Below, piece by piece: positions 34,501 through 43,148 of a DNA stretch of 64,000 nt. Source of the DNA: Flammeovirgaceae bacterium UBA2371 (lineage in GTDB: Bacteria; Bacteroidota; Bacteroidia; Cytophagales; Cyclobacteriaceae); NCBI GenBank assembly GCA_002345965.1, contig DDTF01000027.1:29575-93574 (forward strand). The letters are read 5' to 3'. The translations under genes and the position numbers were made by a program. Below the pieces are notes generated by a model. That model made no database searches, had not been told where the DNA came from, and saw only the letters and a list, made by a program, of their open reading frames with translations. Each line of letters begins with the position of its first letter. Within the stretch, counting starts at the first letter, position 1.

Positions 34501-35676
34501 TCAGCCTTTATAGCTGATTCTATATATCATTCCACCTTTGTCATCAGATACCAACATAGATCCATCAGGTAACACCAGCACATCTACAGGTCTTCCCCAT
34601 GCTTCTTGGGTTTCATGATTCAGCCAACCTTCTGCAAAGGTTTCATAACCGACAGCCTTTCCATTTTCCAACTTTACCATGCTCACCAGGTGTCCGCTTT
34701 TCTTTGTCCGGTTCCATGAGCCATGCTCTGCAATGATAGCCTGATTTTTATATTCTGCCGGAAACATAGTCCCCGTATAAAATTTTACTCCCAGTGGTGC
34801 CACATGTGCATTCAGGTTCTGAACAGGAGCGGTAAAATCTGAACATGGTCTTTTATTTCCAAATTCAGGATCTTTGATTGTGCCACCATGGCAGTAGGGG
34901 TAACCGAAGTGCATTCCTGCTGTGGGTGCTGTATTCAACTCGCAAGGAGGAACATCATCACCCATCATATCGCGGCCATTGTCTGTAAACCATAGGGCTT
35001 TGGTATCTGGATGCCAGGTGAAACCAACTGTATTGCGAATACCGCTTGCATATATCTCCATACCTGATCCATCAGCATTCATTCTGGTAATGCTTGCATA
35101 AACGGGTTTTTCTGACTCACAGATATTGCAAGGTGCCCCTACAGGTACATACAATTTTCCGTCTGGCCCAAATGCGATGTATTTCCATCCATGATGCGTT
35201 TCAGTAGGATATTGATCATAGATTACTTCAGGTACTCCTGGATTGGAAAGGTTATTTTCAATGTCTTTAAACTTGAGAATTCGGCTTACCTCAGCCACAT
35301 AAAGGTCTCCATCTTTAAAAGCTACACCATTGGGCATATTAAGCCCAGATGCAATTACCCACCGCTTATCGGCTTTAAAATCACCATCTGTGTCTTTTAC
35401 CGCATAAACCTTATCCTCATTTCTGTTGCCTATAAATAATGTTCCTGAGGGTGACAGCGCCATCGATCTGGCATTACTTACCTCAGCAAATACACTGATT
35501 TCAAATCCTGCTGGAAGTTTGATGGTATTCAACGGCAGATTTGCACTTGCTTCCGTAAGTGCCGGACTGGAATTGTCTGGCTGGTCAGTGGCTGTTATAG
35601 TTTCTTTGCTGGAACTGTTGCAACCGTTAAGACCGAAAAACACCAGAGCCGTCAATGTGCTCAATAAATACTTCAT
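34501..35676 (-). CDS. PQQ-dependent sugar dehydrogenase-like (sorbosone dehydrogenase family) lipoprotein
   Basis: About 391 residues from the ATG at 35676 (a GTG seven codons upstream would precede the signal). It has a lipoprotein signal (ALVFFGLNGCNSSSK) and a six-bladed beta propeller of the glucose/sorbosone dehydrogenase type: FEISVFAEVSNARSMALSPS, GLNMPNGVAFKDGDLYVAE, HHGWKYIAFGPDGKLYVPVG, GIRNTVGFTWHPDTKALWFTDNGRD, and EAWGRPVDVLVLPDGSMLVSDD. PQQ is the expected cofactor of the family, but PQQ synthesis genes are not in the window. Substrate unknown. Confidence 0.88.
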   Translation of the reverse strand: MKYLLSTLTALVFFGLNGCNSSSKETITATDQPDNSSPALTEASANLPLNTIKLPAGFEISVFAEVSNARSMALSPSGTLFIGNRNEDKVYAVKDTDGDFKADKRWVIASGLNMPNGVAFKDGDLYVAEVSRILKFKDIENNLSNPGVPEVIYDQYPTETHHGWKYIAFGPDGKLYVPVGAPCNICESEKPVYASITRMNADGSGMEIYASGIRNTVGFTWHPDTKALWFTDNGRDMMGDDVPPCELNTAPTAGMHFGYPYCHGGTIKDPEFGNKRPCSDFTAPVQNLNAHVAPLGVKFYTGTMFPAEYKNQAIIAEHGSWNRTKKSGHLVSMVKLENGKAVGYETFAEGWLNHETQEAWGRPVDVLVLPDGSMLVSDDKGGMIYRISYKG

Positions 35677-35760
35677 ACTTCTAAAATTTAAGTCCACAAT
35701 TTAGTTGTCTTTAGACTTTATCCATAAGGTTAAAAGGTTTTTTACGACCCAAAACCTTTC

Positions 35761-35768
35761 TATTTTTG
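35761..35768 (+). promoter_or_regulatory. Candidate -7 box of the ABC-F gene
   Basis: TATTTTTG is an exact TAnnTTTG match 37 bp before the ATG. The expected -33 position has TTTT rather than TTTG. Confidence 0.45.
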
Positions 35769-35805
35769 CAGCGTTTTTATCATCACCTGCAACTGATCTG
35801 CTGCC

Positions 35806-37719
35806 ATGATTTCCGTTTCTAATATATCTTACTACATAGGCGGAAGGCCACTTTATGAAGATGCGTCCATGTTTGTCAAGCCCAACGACAAAATAGGTTT
35901 GATTGGAATGAACGGAACGGGTAAATCTACCCTACTGAAAATTATCAATGGTGAATACAGGCTGGATAAAGGCACTATCAGTATGGCTAAGGACTGCACC
36001 ATTGGTTTTCTCAACCAGGATTTGCTGTCGTATCAATCCGATGATGCCATCCTTACAGTGGCCATGGAGGCTTTCAAGGAAGCCGTAGACACGCAAAGGC
36101 AAATAGAAAAGACCATACACGAGTTAGAGAAAGCGTATTCCGACAAGCTGGTAGAAAAGCTCACCAAATTGCAGGAAAAATTCGAACACCTTGATGGGTA
36201 CACCATGCAAGCCAAAGCAGAAGAGGTTTTGGAAGGCATCGGTTTTACGACAGCAGATTTGCATCGCCCTTTGCAGGAGTTCTCAGGAGGATGGCGAATG
36301 CGAGTTATGCTGGCCAAGCTGTTACTGGAAAATCCATCTCTTTTGATGCTGGATGAACCTACCAACCACCTGGACCTGCCTTCCATTGAGTGGGTAGAGA
36401 ATTATTTAAGGAACTACCCCGGGGCGGTCATTGTGGTATCTCACGACCGTCAATTTCTGGACAATGTTATTCTAAAGACTGTGGAGGTAGCGAACCAACA
36501 ACTGGTCAGCTACGAAGGCAACTACAGCTTCTACCTTAAGGACAAGGAAATGCGGGAAGAGATTCAACAGAACGCATTTGAGAATCAACAACAAAAAATC
36601 CGGCAGACTGAGCGTTTTATAGAGCGTTTTAGAGCCAAATCCTCCAAGGCAAAGCAAGTTCAGTCCCGGGTAAAAGCCCTCGATCGAATGGAGCTTGTTA
36701 ATGAAGTAGTCAACGATACCGCGGCTATTAATTTTAAGTTTTCATTTAATCAACCCTCAGGACGACATGTAGTCACCATGAAGGAAGTTTCAAAATCCTA
36801 TGGATCATTGGAGATTTTGAAGAACACAACCGCTACCATTGAGCGTGGGGATAAAATTGCATTGATTGGTGCCAATGGTAAAGGGAAATCTACACTGCTT
36901 CGCATCATAGCCGGCTCAGAAAAAATTGAAGGGGAAAGCACCATCGGCTACAACGTAATCATGGGCTTTTTTGCCCAGCATCAATTGGAGTCCCTTCACA
37001 TTGAAAATGAAATTCTGGATGAACTCAAACAGGCTGGCAGTGGAAAGACAGAACAAGAACTTCGTGCCATATTGGGGTGCTTCCTGTTTTCTGATGAAGA
37101 AGTCTTTAAAAAGATTAAAGTATTATCAGGAGGTGAAAAGTCGCGTGTTGCTCTTGCCAAAACGCTAATTTCAGAAGCTAATTTCTTGCTTTTGGATGAA
37201 CCAACCAATCACCTTGATTTTCTATCAGAGAATATCCTTATTCAGGCGTTGCAGCAATATCAAGGTAGTTTTGTTGTGGTCTCTCACAACAGGCATTTCA
37301 TCAGCCAGGTAGCCAACAAGATCTGGTATATTGAAGACAAGCAAATCAAGGAATATCCTGGCACCTACGAGGAGTACGACTACTGGCGTAAAAATGTGCT
37401 GGTACCCCCACCCTCTTCATCAAATGAACCAGAGAAAAAGAAAGTATCTCCCAAGCCTAAGCAAGAGCTAAAGCCAACAGCAGAGGCTGCATCAAAAAAG
37501 AAAAAAGCACTTCAAAAACTCAAAGAGGTAGAGCAAAAAATAGAAGACTTCGAAAAAAAGAAAACCGAACTAGAAGCTGAAATGGCTAAGCCTGAAATCT
37601 ACAGCGACTTTGAAAAATTAAATAACGTGCAGCAGGTTTTTAATGACGTTGCCGAGAAACTCAAAAGCGCCAATGATCAATGGGAGCAATTGGCTGAAGA
37701 AATTGATGCCCTGGGTTAA
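35806..37719 (+). CDS. ABC-F family ATP-binding protein
   Basis: A soluble twin-ATPase of 637 residues with no membrane part, so it is an ABC-F protein that acts on the ribosome rather than a transporter. Walker A motifs are GMNGTGKST (34-42) and GANGKGKST (about 353-361). The signatures are FSGGWRMRVMLAKLL and LSGGEKSRVALAKTL, each followed by a Walker B ending LLLDEPTNHLD or LMLDEPTNHLD. Between them lies the linker that reaches the peptidyl-transferase centre (about 240-320). The tail is a charged coiled coil (about 530-637), as in the Uup/YdiF group. It could be a housekeeping translation factor or give antibiotic protection; the sequence does not decide. Confidence 0.94.
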   Translation: MISVSNISYYIGGRPLYEDASMFVKPNDKIGLIGMNGTGKSTLLKIINGEYRLDKGTISMAKDCTIGFLNQDLLSYQSDDAILTVAMEAFKEAVDTQRQIEKTIHELEKAYSDKLVEKLTKLQEKFEHLDGYTMQAKAEEVLEGIGFTTADLHRPLQEFSGGWRMRVMLAKLLLENPSLLMLDEPTNHLDLPSIEWVENYLRNYPGAVIVVSHDRQFLDNVILKTVEVANQQLVSYEGNYSFYLKDKEMREEIQQNAFENQQQKIRQTERFIERFRAKSSKAKQVQSRVKALDRMELVNEVVNDTAAINFKFSFNQPSGRHVVTMKEVSKSYGSLEILKNTTATIERGDKIALIGANGKGKSTLLRIIAGSEKIEGESTIGYNVIMGFFAQHQLESLHIENEILDELKQAGSGKTEQELRAILGCFLFSDEEVFKKIKVLSGGEKSRVALAKTLISEANFLLLDEPTNHLDFLSENILIQALQQYQGSFVVVSHNRHFISQVANKIWYIEDKQIKEYPGTYEEYDYWRKNVLVPPPSSSNEPEKKKVSPKPKQELKPTAEAASKKKKALQKLKEVEQKIEDFEKKKTELEAEMAKPEIYSDFEKLNNVQQVFNDVAEKLKSANDQWEQLAEEIDALG

Positions 37720-37724
37720 TCCAA

Positions 37725-39077
37725 TTACTTAAATACATATTTAAGTCTCAACCCCACATCCAACACCAGCGGATTGTAAGAAACCTCCGCATTGTCTTTT
37801 AATACTGAATTGAAGGCATAACGGGCACCTGGAACGAGAGAAAGACTATACTGGTCACCCAATTGGTAACTCAATTCAAATCCCATTAATCCACTCCAGT
37901 TTACACTTCGATAAGGAGAATTCTTACCTGCTTTTTGAGAAAAGCTCTCCGCTTGTCCGGAAAGATCTCTCAGCGCGTTCTTGATAAAAAAGTCAGTGGA
38001 GATACCAGCATTGATCTGAACATCTATTGTACGGTCGACCAATTTATAACCCACTTGCATTGGGACAGACAAGTATTGATTAACACTTTGGATCGGATAA
38101 GTTTCTCCCACTGTGAGTATGGTTTCTGCATCCAGATAATCAGCAACCGTTACCCGTAATGAATTATCGGTTGTTAAGCTCGCATAGTTTGAAGTATAAT
38201 TAATGTTTTGGATGTAAAAGCCCAAACCACCCTGTACCATCCATCGGTCAGCAACCTGCTTACCTACGTTGGCTCCAAAAGAGTAGGCAGTTCCAACGGA
38301 AGCTTGTGTACTCTGTGGCTGCATAGCCCTCGAAAATGCAGCGTCAGGATTGGTCATCATTGAAAATGAGGGGGATGGAGCCGCCACAATTGGACCAGAT
38401 TGTCCGGGATCGTAGCTTCCCCCTGCAAAGCCCAAAGATGCATAAACCCCTTCCTTGGCATTGTTCTTTTCTTTGTTGGAGGCCATGTAATAGGAAGGCA
38501 TTGCCGGTAGCCTGCGTGGAAAAATGGGTTGGTAAAATGTTTTACGTTTAACTTCCACTTTCAAAGTTGGAAATTCCGGAACATGACCTTCTGAATAAAA
38601 TTGCTTCCTTGAAAGGTCAGTCCCCTTTACCTCATTTTCTTCCTGATGAGAAACCATTATGGTATTAGTACTGTAATCTCCTGCAGGGCTTTTGCTCAAC
38701 CCAGATGAAGCAGCCTTTTGCCCCCTGTTAAGTTTAGTTTTCTCTAATGGCGTAATCACTACACGTCCTCGCTCAGGGTTATTATCTTCTCCTGTAATAT
38801 TACTTTCCTTCTTTTCTGAAGTAATGGCTTTACTTTCAACTAAAGTCATCGTGTCATCAACGGCCACAAGGTCCAGGACAATATAAGATCCCAGCAGCAA
38901 TGCAAATAATGCAACCGCTGCAGCCAACCTTTGATATACAAAAATCTTTTTTCTGCTTTCCTTGTTCTCAATGAGAAGTAGGTCGGTCTCAATTTTTGAC
39001 CAAAGCGAATCAGGAACATCATTTTCTGCTCCTGCAAAAGCCGCTCTCCAATTATCCTCAAACAATGACCTGCTCAT
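37725..39077 (-). CDS. Putative dual membrane-spanning anti-sigma factor with C-terminal outer-membrane barrel
   Basis: A 450-residue protein with an unusual layout. Residues 1-48 are soluble, start SLFEDNWRAAFAGAENDVPDSLW, and look like the cytoplasmic part of a membrane anti-sigma factor. One membrane helix follows (about 50-70, LAAAVALFALLLGSYIVLDL). Residues 72-205 are polar, low in hydrophobic residues and probably disordered. Residues 210-450 are rich in alternating strands (VYASLGFAGGSYD, WMVQGGLGFYIQNINY, LSVPMQVGYKL, VLDVGLRLKYVFK) and look like an outer-membrane barrel ending in an aromatic residue. Its ATG lies 20 bp inside the ECF sigma gene, so the two are coupled. This matches the Dma anti-sigma type described in Bacteroides; binding to the sigma factor is inferred. 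Confidence 0.82.
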   Translation of the reverse strand: MSRSLFEDNWRAAFAGAENDVPDSLWSKIETDLLLIENKESRKKIFVYQRLAAAVALFALLLGSYIVLDLVAVDDTMTLVESKAITSEKKESNITGEDNNPERGRVVITPLEKTKLNRGQKAASSGLSKSPAGDYSTNTIMVSHQEENEVKGTDLSRKQFYSEGHVPEFPTLKVEVKRKTFYQPIFPRRLPAMPSYYMASNKEKNNAKEGVYASLGFAGGSYDPGQSGPIVAAPSPSFSMMTNPDAAFSRAMQPQSTQASVGTAYSFGANVGKQVADRWMVQGGLGFYIQNINYTSNYASLTTDNSLRVTVADYLDAETILTVGETYPIQSVNQYLSVPMQVGYKLVDRTIDVQINAGISTDFFIKNALRDLSGQAESFSQKAGKNSPYRSVNWSGLMGFELSYQLGDQYSLSLVPGARYAFNSVLKDNAEVSYNPLVLDVGLRLKYVFK

Positions 39078-39618
39078 ATTCCTGATTTATCTTCTCCAAC
39101 ACCTCTAGCTTTGCTTTCAACAAGACCCTGGCTCTATTGTATTGCGACTTGGACGTTCCAACGCTTATTGACAGCATTTCCCCAATTTCTTTATGACTAT
39201 ACCCTTCGATGGCAAACAGGTTAAAAACCACCCTGCATCCATCCGGAAGCGATTGTACCAATTCCAACAGGTCGTTGTGATGAAAATGCGCAAATGATAT
39301 CTCCTCTTCCTGCACCAAGTGATTTTCATGCACATCCACGATAGGCATCATATAGAGCTTTTGACGCTGCTTATTCAGGGCGGTATTAATCATTATTCTT
39401 GTGATCCAGGTAGAAAGCTGGGACTCTGCCCGGAATTTTGAAATATTGGAAAATACCTTTACGAATCCCTCCTGCAGGGCATCCTCGGCCTCCTGGCTTG
39501 ATTTTGAATAGCGCTGACAAATTACCATCATCTTACGGCAATAGCGTTCATACAGGGCTTTTTGAAAAGCCCTCTCCCCCTTGGCACAACCCTTAATTAA
39601 ATCCTCGTCCCTCAGCAT
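39058..39618 (-). CDS. ECF-type RNA polymerase sigma factor (sigma-70 family)
   Basis: A 186-residue ECF sigma factor. Region 2 has YERYCRKMMVICQRYSKSS and EAEDALQEGFVKVFSNI with the -10-reading helix in STWITRIMINTALNKQR. Region 4 has LPDGCRVVFNLFAIEGYSHKEI followed by the recognition helix GEMLSISVGTSKSQYNRAR. There is no N-terminal 1.1 domain, typical for ECF factors. Its last 20 bp overlap the start of the barrel-bearing anti-sigma-like gene, so the two proteins are made in fixed ratio. A weakly conserved gap of 141 bp separates it from the divergent T9SS plug gene, which is a candidate target. Confidence 0.94.
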   Translation of the reverse strand: MLRDEDLIKGCAKGERAFQKALYERYCRKMMVICQRYSKSSQEAEDALQEGFVKVFSNISKFRAESQLSTWITRIMINTALNKQRQKLYMMPIVDVHENHLVQEEEISFAHFHHNDLLELVQSLPDGCRVVFNLFAIEGYSHKEIGEMLSISVGTSKSQYNRARVLLKAKLEVLEKINQEYEQVIV

Positions 39619-39726
39619 GTACGCGATACACTAATTTGACACGTTATAGTAGAAAATGGTTGGAATGCCATTCTGATAGGGACCTCTAACGGACATCGCC
39701 CCCCTCCATGTTACATTTATTGACCA

Positions 39727-39756
39727 ATTGGGATAGAAATTTTTAAAGTAGCTTTG
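39727..39756 (+). promoter_or_regulatory. Candidate promoter of the T9SS plug gene
   Basis: TAGCTTTG (39749-39756) matches TAnnTTTG exactly, with TTG 18 bp upstream (39728-39730). It ends 3 bp before the ATG at 39760, so the message would start at or next to the first codon. Confidence 0.45.
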
Positions 39757-39759
39757 CTT

Positions 39760-41013
39760 ATGGTGCTGATCATTTCAATCCTTTTGGCTCTTTTTGGCGT
39801 GGAATCACCCAAGAAACTGATATATGAAAACCATACCTACGAGCCTGAAATTAAATCTGTGCAACTTTACAGTGCCAAAAGGGAGATTAGAAGCCATCTG
39901 CTACCCGCTGTCACCCGAATTGACCAAAATGATCTTGTACTGGAATTTGATGATTTGCGCAACGACATCAATAGTTACTACGCCCGGATCATTCATTGCC
40001 AATACAATTGGACAGCCTCCTCTTTAAGAGATCTCGATTTTATGCTGGATTACAATGAGTTTAATGTCAACGATTATGCTTACTCCAGCAATACCCAAAT
40101 ACCCTATGTTCATTATCGGTTCAATTTGCCAAGGGTTAAACTTCCGGGCAACTACCTCTTGGTAGTGTACCGCGAAGGCAATAAGTCAGATATCATTCTT
40201 TCTCACAGGTTTATGGTTTTTGAAAATCGCACGAATTTAAAAAGGGATAACCAGGCCTCTGGAGCGATCACACTTCGTTCCACCAACCAACAACTGAATT
40301 TTATATTGGACTACAGGGGTATGGAAATTGTTAATCCTTTTGAAAGTGTGCATGTGGTGATCCGTCAAAATCAGCGTTGGGACAATGCCCGGTACGATGT
40401 GAAGCCAAGCTTTGTTCGGGAAGACATAAGCCAAATTGAATATCGCTTTTTCGGAGACGACAAGTACTTCAGCGCAGGAAATGAATTTCGGTTTGTCGAC
40501 TTTAGATCCATCAATTTCCCAGGTCAAAATACGGATCGGATTGATAAAACCCCCAGGCCCTATCACTTATGGGTACAGCCCGATTATCCCAGAGATGCAC
40601 AAGTATATACCCAATATCCTGATATCAACGGACAGTTCAATATTGAAAACCTTGACAATGGAAGTGCTGAAACTGCTTCCAATTATATTGACGTTACATT
40701 CACCTTAAAGGCAAAAGATTTTGGAAAGGCTAAGATTTATGTTGTGGGCGCTTTCAACCAATGGAAGAAGGATGCAGAAAGTCTGATGAAGTTTAATCCT
40801 GGTGTTGAAGCTTATCAGAATACCGTTCTTCTAAAACAGGGATGGTACAACTATCAATACCTGGTTGATGACAATCAATTGGGGCCCTATTATTTTGAAG
40901 GAAGTCACTTTGAAACCGAAAATTTTTATGAAGTGCTGGTCTATTACAAACCCTTTCAGCCCAATACGGATTTGTTAATAGGCTACTTTCCTATTCAAAT
41001 CAATGCCCGTTAA
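39760..41013 (+). CDS. DUF5103 / type IX secretion system plug-family protein
   Basis: About 417 residues from the ATG at 39760; a TTG two codons earlier is possible but overlaps the likely promoter. A hydrophobic start (VLIISILLALFGVES) is the export signal. The mature part matches DUF5103, now called the T9SS plug protein, which closes the SprA translocon when it is not engaged with substrate. Seen are NHTYEPEIKSVQLY, NWTASSLRDLDFMLDYNEF, DYAYSSNTQIPYVHYRF and FPGQNTDRIDKTPRPYHLW. A C-terminal part with IYVVGAFNQWKKDAESLM resembles a CBM48-like beta sandwich. Two T9SS-exported proteins in this window would pass through such a system. It converges on cas6 with 4-bp overlap. Confidence 0.88.
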   Translation: MVLIISILLALFGVESPKKLIYENHTYEPEIKSVQLYSAKREIRSHLLPAVTRIDQNDLVLEFDDLRNDINSYYARIIHCQYNWTASSLRDLDFMLDYNEFNVNDYAYSSNTQIPYVHYRFNLPRVKLPGNYLLVVYREGNKSDIILSHRFMVFENRTNLKRDNQASGAITLRSTNQQLNFILDYRGMEIVNPFESVHVVIRQNQRWDNARYDVKPSFVREDISQIEYRFFGDDKYFSAGNEFRFVDFRSINFPGQNTDRIDKTPRPYHLWVQPDYPRDAQVYTQYPDINGQFNIENLDNGSAETASNYIDVTFTLKAKDFGKAKIYVVGAFNQWKKDAESLMKFNPGVEAYQNTVLLKQGWYNYQYLVDDNQLGPYYFEGSHFETENFYEVLVYYKPFQPNTDLLIGYFPIQINAR

Positions 41014-41816
41014 GCGTAATTAAATTCCTCTTTGGATTCGGATTGAGAAGTCTTGGAATCTGTGTTGGCTACATCCAGCATGCCAAAACCTTTATGAGAG
41101 AAGTGACCAATGCCATGTTCGTAAACAAATTGTTGCACAGGCTGTGGCGCATACATGGTGAAAGGGAATGTATATCCTCTAACTTCAAATTTTACATCTG
41201 AATCATAAACCGGATATATTCGAGCAAACTTCTTATGGGAGGATTGAATCCGGTTCAAATACTCCTGATCGGCTACCACTTGAAATTTATAAAAATCTGC
41301 CAATTGTTCGGCCGTGTATTTTCCACTGGCCTCCATGCGTGCTATGGTGGAGTCATACAGCAGATCTGAAAACTCGTCTTCTTGCGGTGAAATAAACCGC
41401 TTCGCATTGTCATCATTGAATGTGCCCGGCAACAATACGATGGGCGAAATACAAAGAAACTTTACCGAATCGGTGATGGTGACAGGATCTTCATTTTCTA
41501 CCGCCTCCGGTACTAACTGGAGATTGCCGATGGACAATTCCTTTTGAGCAAAAAGCACTCCCAGGAAATAATCCAGGAAGGCCTTGTCTGCAGCTGAAAA
41601 CACCAGCGTTATTTTTGAAGAAAAGAAATGCAGCCCCTTCCTACTGATTTTGATCTGGCCCTTAAGCCCCGAAAAATTGAATTGCTTATAGTCTGCATAA
41701 TCCTTATTTCCACCAATCAATATGAGTCCCTTAATGGTTTGTGCCAAAAGAAACTGATGATGAAAGGGAACATAAGCCCCTCTATTCTTAAGCGAAAAAA
41801 CGATCCGGATTCTCAA
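41010..41816 (-). CDS. cas6: Solitary CRISPR-associated endoribonuclease Cas6
   Basis: Cas6 cuts CRISPR precursor RNA inside its repeat hairpins. The product has two ferredoxin-like halves and the diagnostic C-terminal glycine-rich loop HGIGHFSHKGFGMLDV. N-terminal PFHHQFLLAQTIKGLI offers histidines in the place where Cas6 proteins carry catalytic residues. Length is about 268 residues. I use a TTG at 41816 because the protein then starts with RIRIVFSLKNRG, as family members do; another TTG at 41849 would add eleven residues. No ATG precedes the conserved region. No other cas gene and no repeat array lie within the window, so it is orphaned here. It converges with the DUF5103 gene. Confidence 0.85.
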   Translation of the reverse strand: MRIRIVFSLKNRGAYVPFHHQFLLAQTIKGLILIGGNKDYADYKQFNFSGLKGQIKISRKGLHFFSSKITLVFSAADKAFLDYFLGVLFAQKELSIGNLQLVPEAVENEDPVTITDSVKFLCISPIVLLPGTFNDDNAKRFISPQEDEFSDLLYDSTIARMEASGKYTAEQLADFYKFQVVADQEYLNRIQSSHKKFARIYPVYDSDVKFEVRGYTFPFTMYAPQPVQQFVYEHGIGHFSHKGFGMLDVANTDSKTSQSESKEEFNYA

Positions 41817-41929
41817 AGCCTGCGGATTATGCCTGTCAAAAAATACCAATGAGTACCGCTAAAAAGTTAAATGCGGATAGCTAAAATACTAAAAACCAGA
41901 CAAATCGGCCTCGGTGATGTAAGGATTAT

Positions 41930-43027
41930 TTAAACATTGAACCTAAAATGCATAATATCACCGTCTTTCACCACATATTCCTTGCCTTCAATGGCCAATT
42001 TCCCTGCCTCTCTGCACCCTGCTTCTGTCTTATATGTCTGATAATCAGCCAACTTAATCACCTCGGCCTTAATAAATCCTTTTTCAAAATCAGAGTGTAT
42101 CACTCCGGCTGCCTGAGGTGCTTTCCAGCCCTTGTTTATCGTCCATGCCCTTACCTCCTGAACACCCGCGGTGAAGTAGGTAATCAAATCCAGCAAGCTG
42201 TAAGTGGCTTTGATAAGCTTTCCCAATCCTGATTCTTTCAGGCCATATTCCTGAAGAAAAGCTTCCCTGTCTTCTTTGGTATCCAGTTCTGCTATTTGCG
42301 CCTCAATGGCGGCACATACAATGATCACCTCTGCCCCCTCTTCTTTGGCTTTTTCTGCAAGCTCCTTTGAAAATGCATTTCCGGTATGGACAGAAGCCTC
42401 ATCTACGTTTGCGACATAGACCACTGGTTTGGCTGTGAGCAATTGCAAGTCCTCAATGGCCTCTAAATCCTCTTCGGTAGCATTTACCATCCTTATGTTC
42501 TTTCCTTCCAGTAATGCTTCCTTAAATAGCTTTAGACTGGCCAGTTCTTTCTTAGCTTTTGGATCGCCTCCTTTTACTGTGCGCTCTACCTTGGCTATTT
42601 TCTTCTCTACGGACTCCAGGTCTTTTAACTGCAATTCGGTGTCAATGATCTCTTTGTCGGCAATGGGTTTAATGCGGCCATCCACGTGTACAATGTTTTC
42701 GTCTTCAAAGCACCTAACCACGTGGGCGATGGCATCCACTTCACGTATGTTGGCCAAAAATTGATTACCCAGCCCTTCTCCTTTGCTGGCTCCTTTTACA
42801 AGGCCGGCTATGTCTACAAATTCGAATGAAGTCGGTAATACCCTTTGTGGATTAACCAAACTCTTCAATATGTCAAGTCTTTCATCAGGAACAGCGATAA
42901 CCCCAACGTTGGGCTCGATGGTGCAAAATGGAAAGTTTGCTGCTTCCGCTTTATTATTGGATAATGCATTGAAAAGGGTGGATTTGCCCACATTAGGGAG
43001 TCCCACAATGCCGCATCTAAGTGCCAT
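41930..43027 (-). CDS. ychF: Ribosome-binding ATPase YchF
   Basis: Obg-related P-loop protein that prefers ATP and binds the ribosome. From the ATG at 43027 (MALRCGIVGLPNVGKST) it has 365 residues, the family length; a TTG ten codons upstream would overlap the -7 box. GLPNVGKS (9-16) is the P loop, DIAGLVKGASKGEGLGNQFL the switch II region, and YVANVDE holds the N(A)xD base-recognition position. The C-terminal TGS-like domain has TAGVQEVRAWTINKG and HSDFEKGFIKAEVI. It is a single gene. Confidence 0.96.
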   Translation of the reverse strand: MALRCGIVGLPNVGKSTLFNALSNNKAEAANFPFCTIEPNVGVIAVPDERLDILKSLVNPQRVLPTSFEFVDIAGLVKGASKGEGLGNQFLANIREVDAIAHVVRCFEDENIVHVDGRIKPIADKEIIDTELQLKDLESVEKKIAKVERTVKGGDPKAKKELASLKLFKEALLEGKNIRMVNATEEDLEAIEDLQLLTAKPVVYVANVDEASVHTGNAFSKELAEKAKEEGAEVIIVCAAIEAQIAELDTKEDREAFLQEYGLKESGLGKLIKATYSLLDLITYFTAGVQEVRAWTINKGWKAPQAAGVIHSDFEKGFIKAEVIKLADYQTYKTEAGCREAGKLAIEGKEYVVKDGDIMHFRFNV

Positions 43028-43054
43028 AATTATAATTCCGGTTTTTAAAGGGGG

Positions 43055-43062
43055 CAAATATA
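43055..43062 (-). promoter_or_regulatory. Candidate -7 box of ychF
   Basis: Reads TATATTTG on the minus strand, an exact TAnnTTTG match, 27 bp before the chosen ychF ATG. It supports the ATG at 43027 over the TTG at 43057, which would lie inside the box. A -33 box is not clear. Confidence 0.45.
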
Positions 43063-43093
43063 ATCACTCGCTGCCGATTGCACGGGATCATAA

Positions 43094-43123
43094 ACAAAAA
43101 GCCCCGAAAAATCGAGGCCTTTT
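43094..43123 (-). terminator. Rho-independent terminator of the DUF3276 gene
   Basis: On the minus strand GCCTCGA (43118-43112) pairs with TCGGGGC (43107-43101), with one G-T pair, and a T run follows (43100-43096). It lies 31 bp past the DUF3276 stop and before ychF. Confidence 0.75.
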
Positions 43124-43148
43124 ATCAATCTAGGTATAGGTTAGGAAA

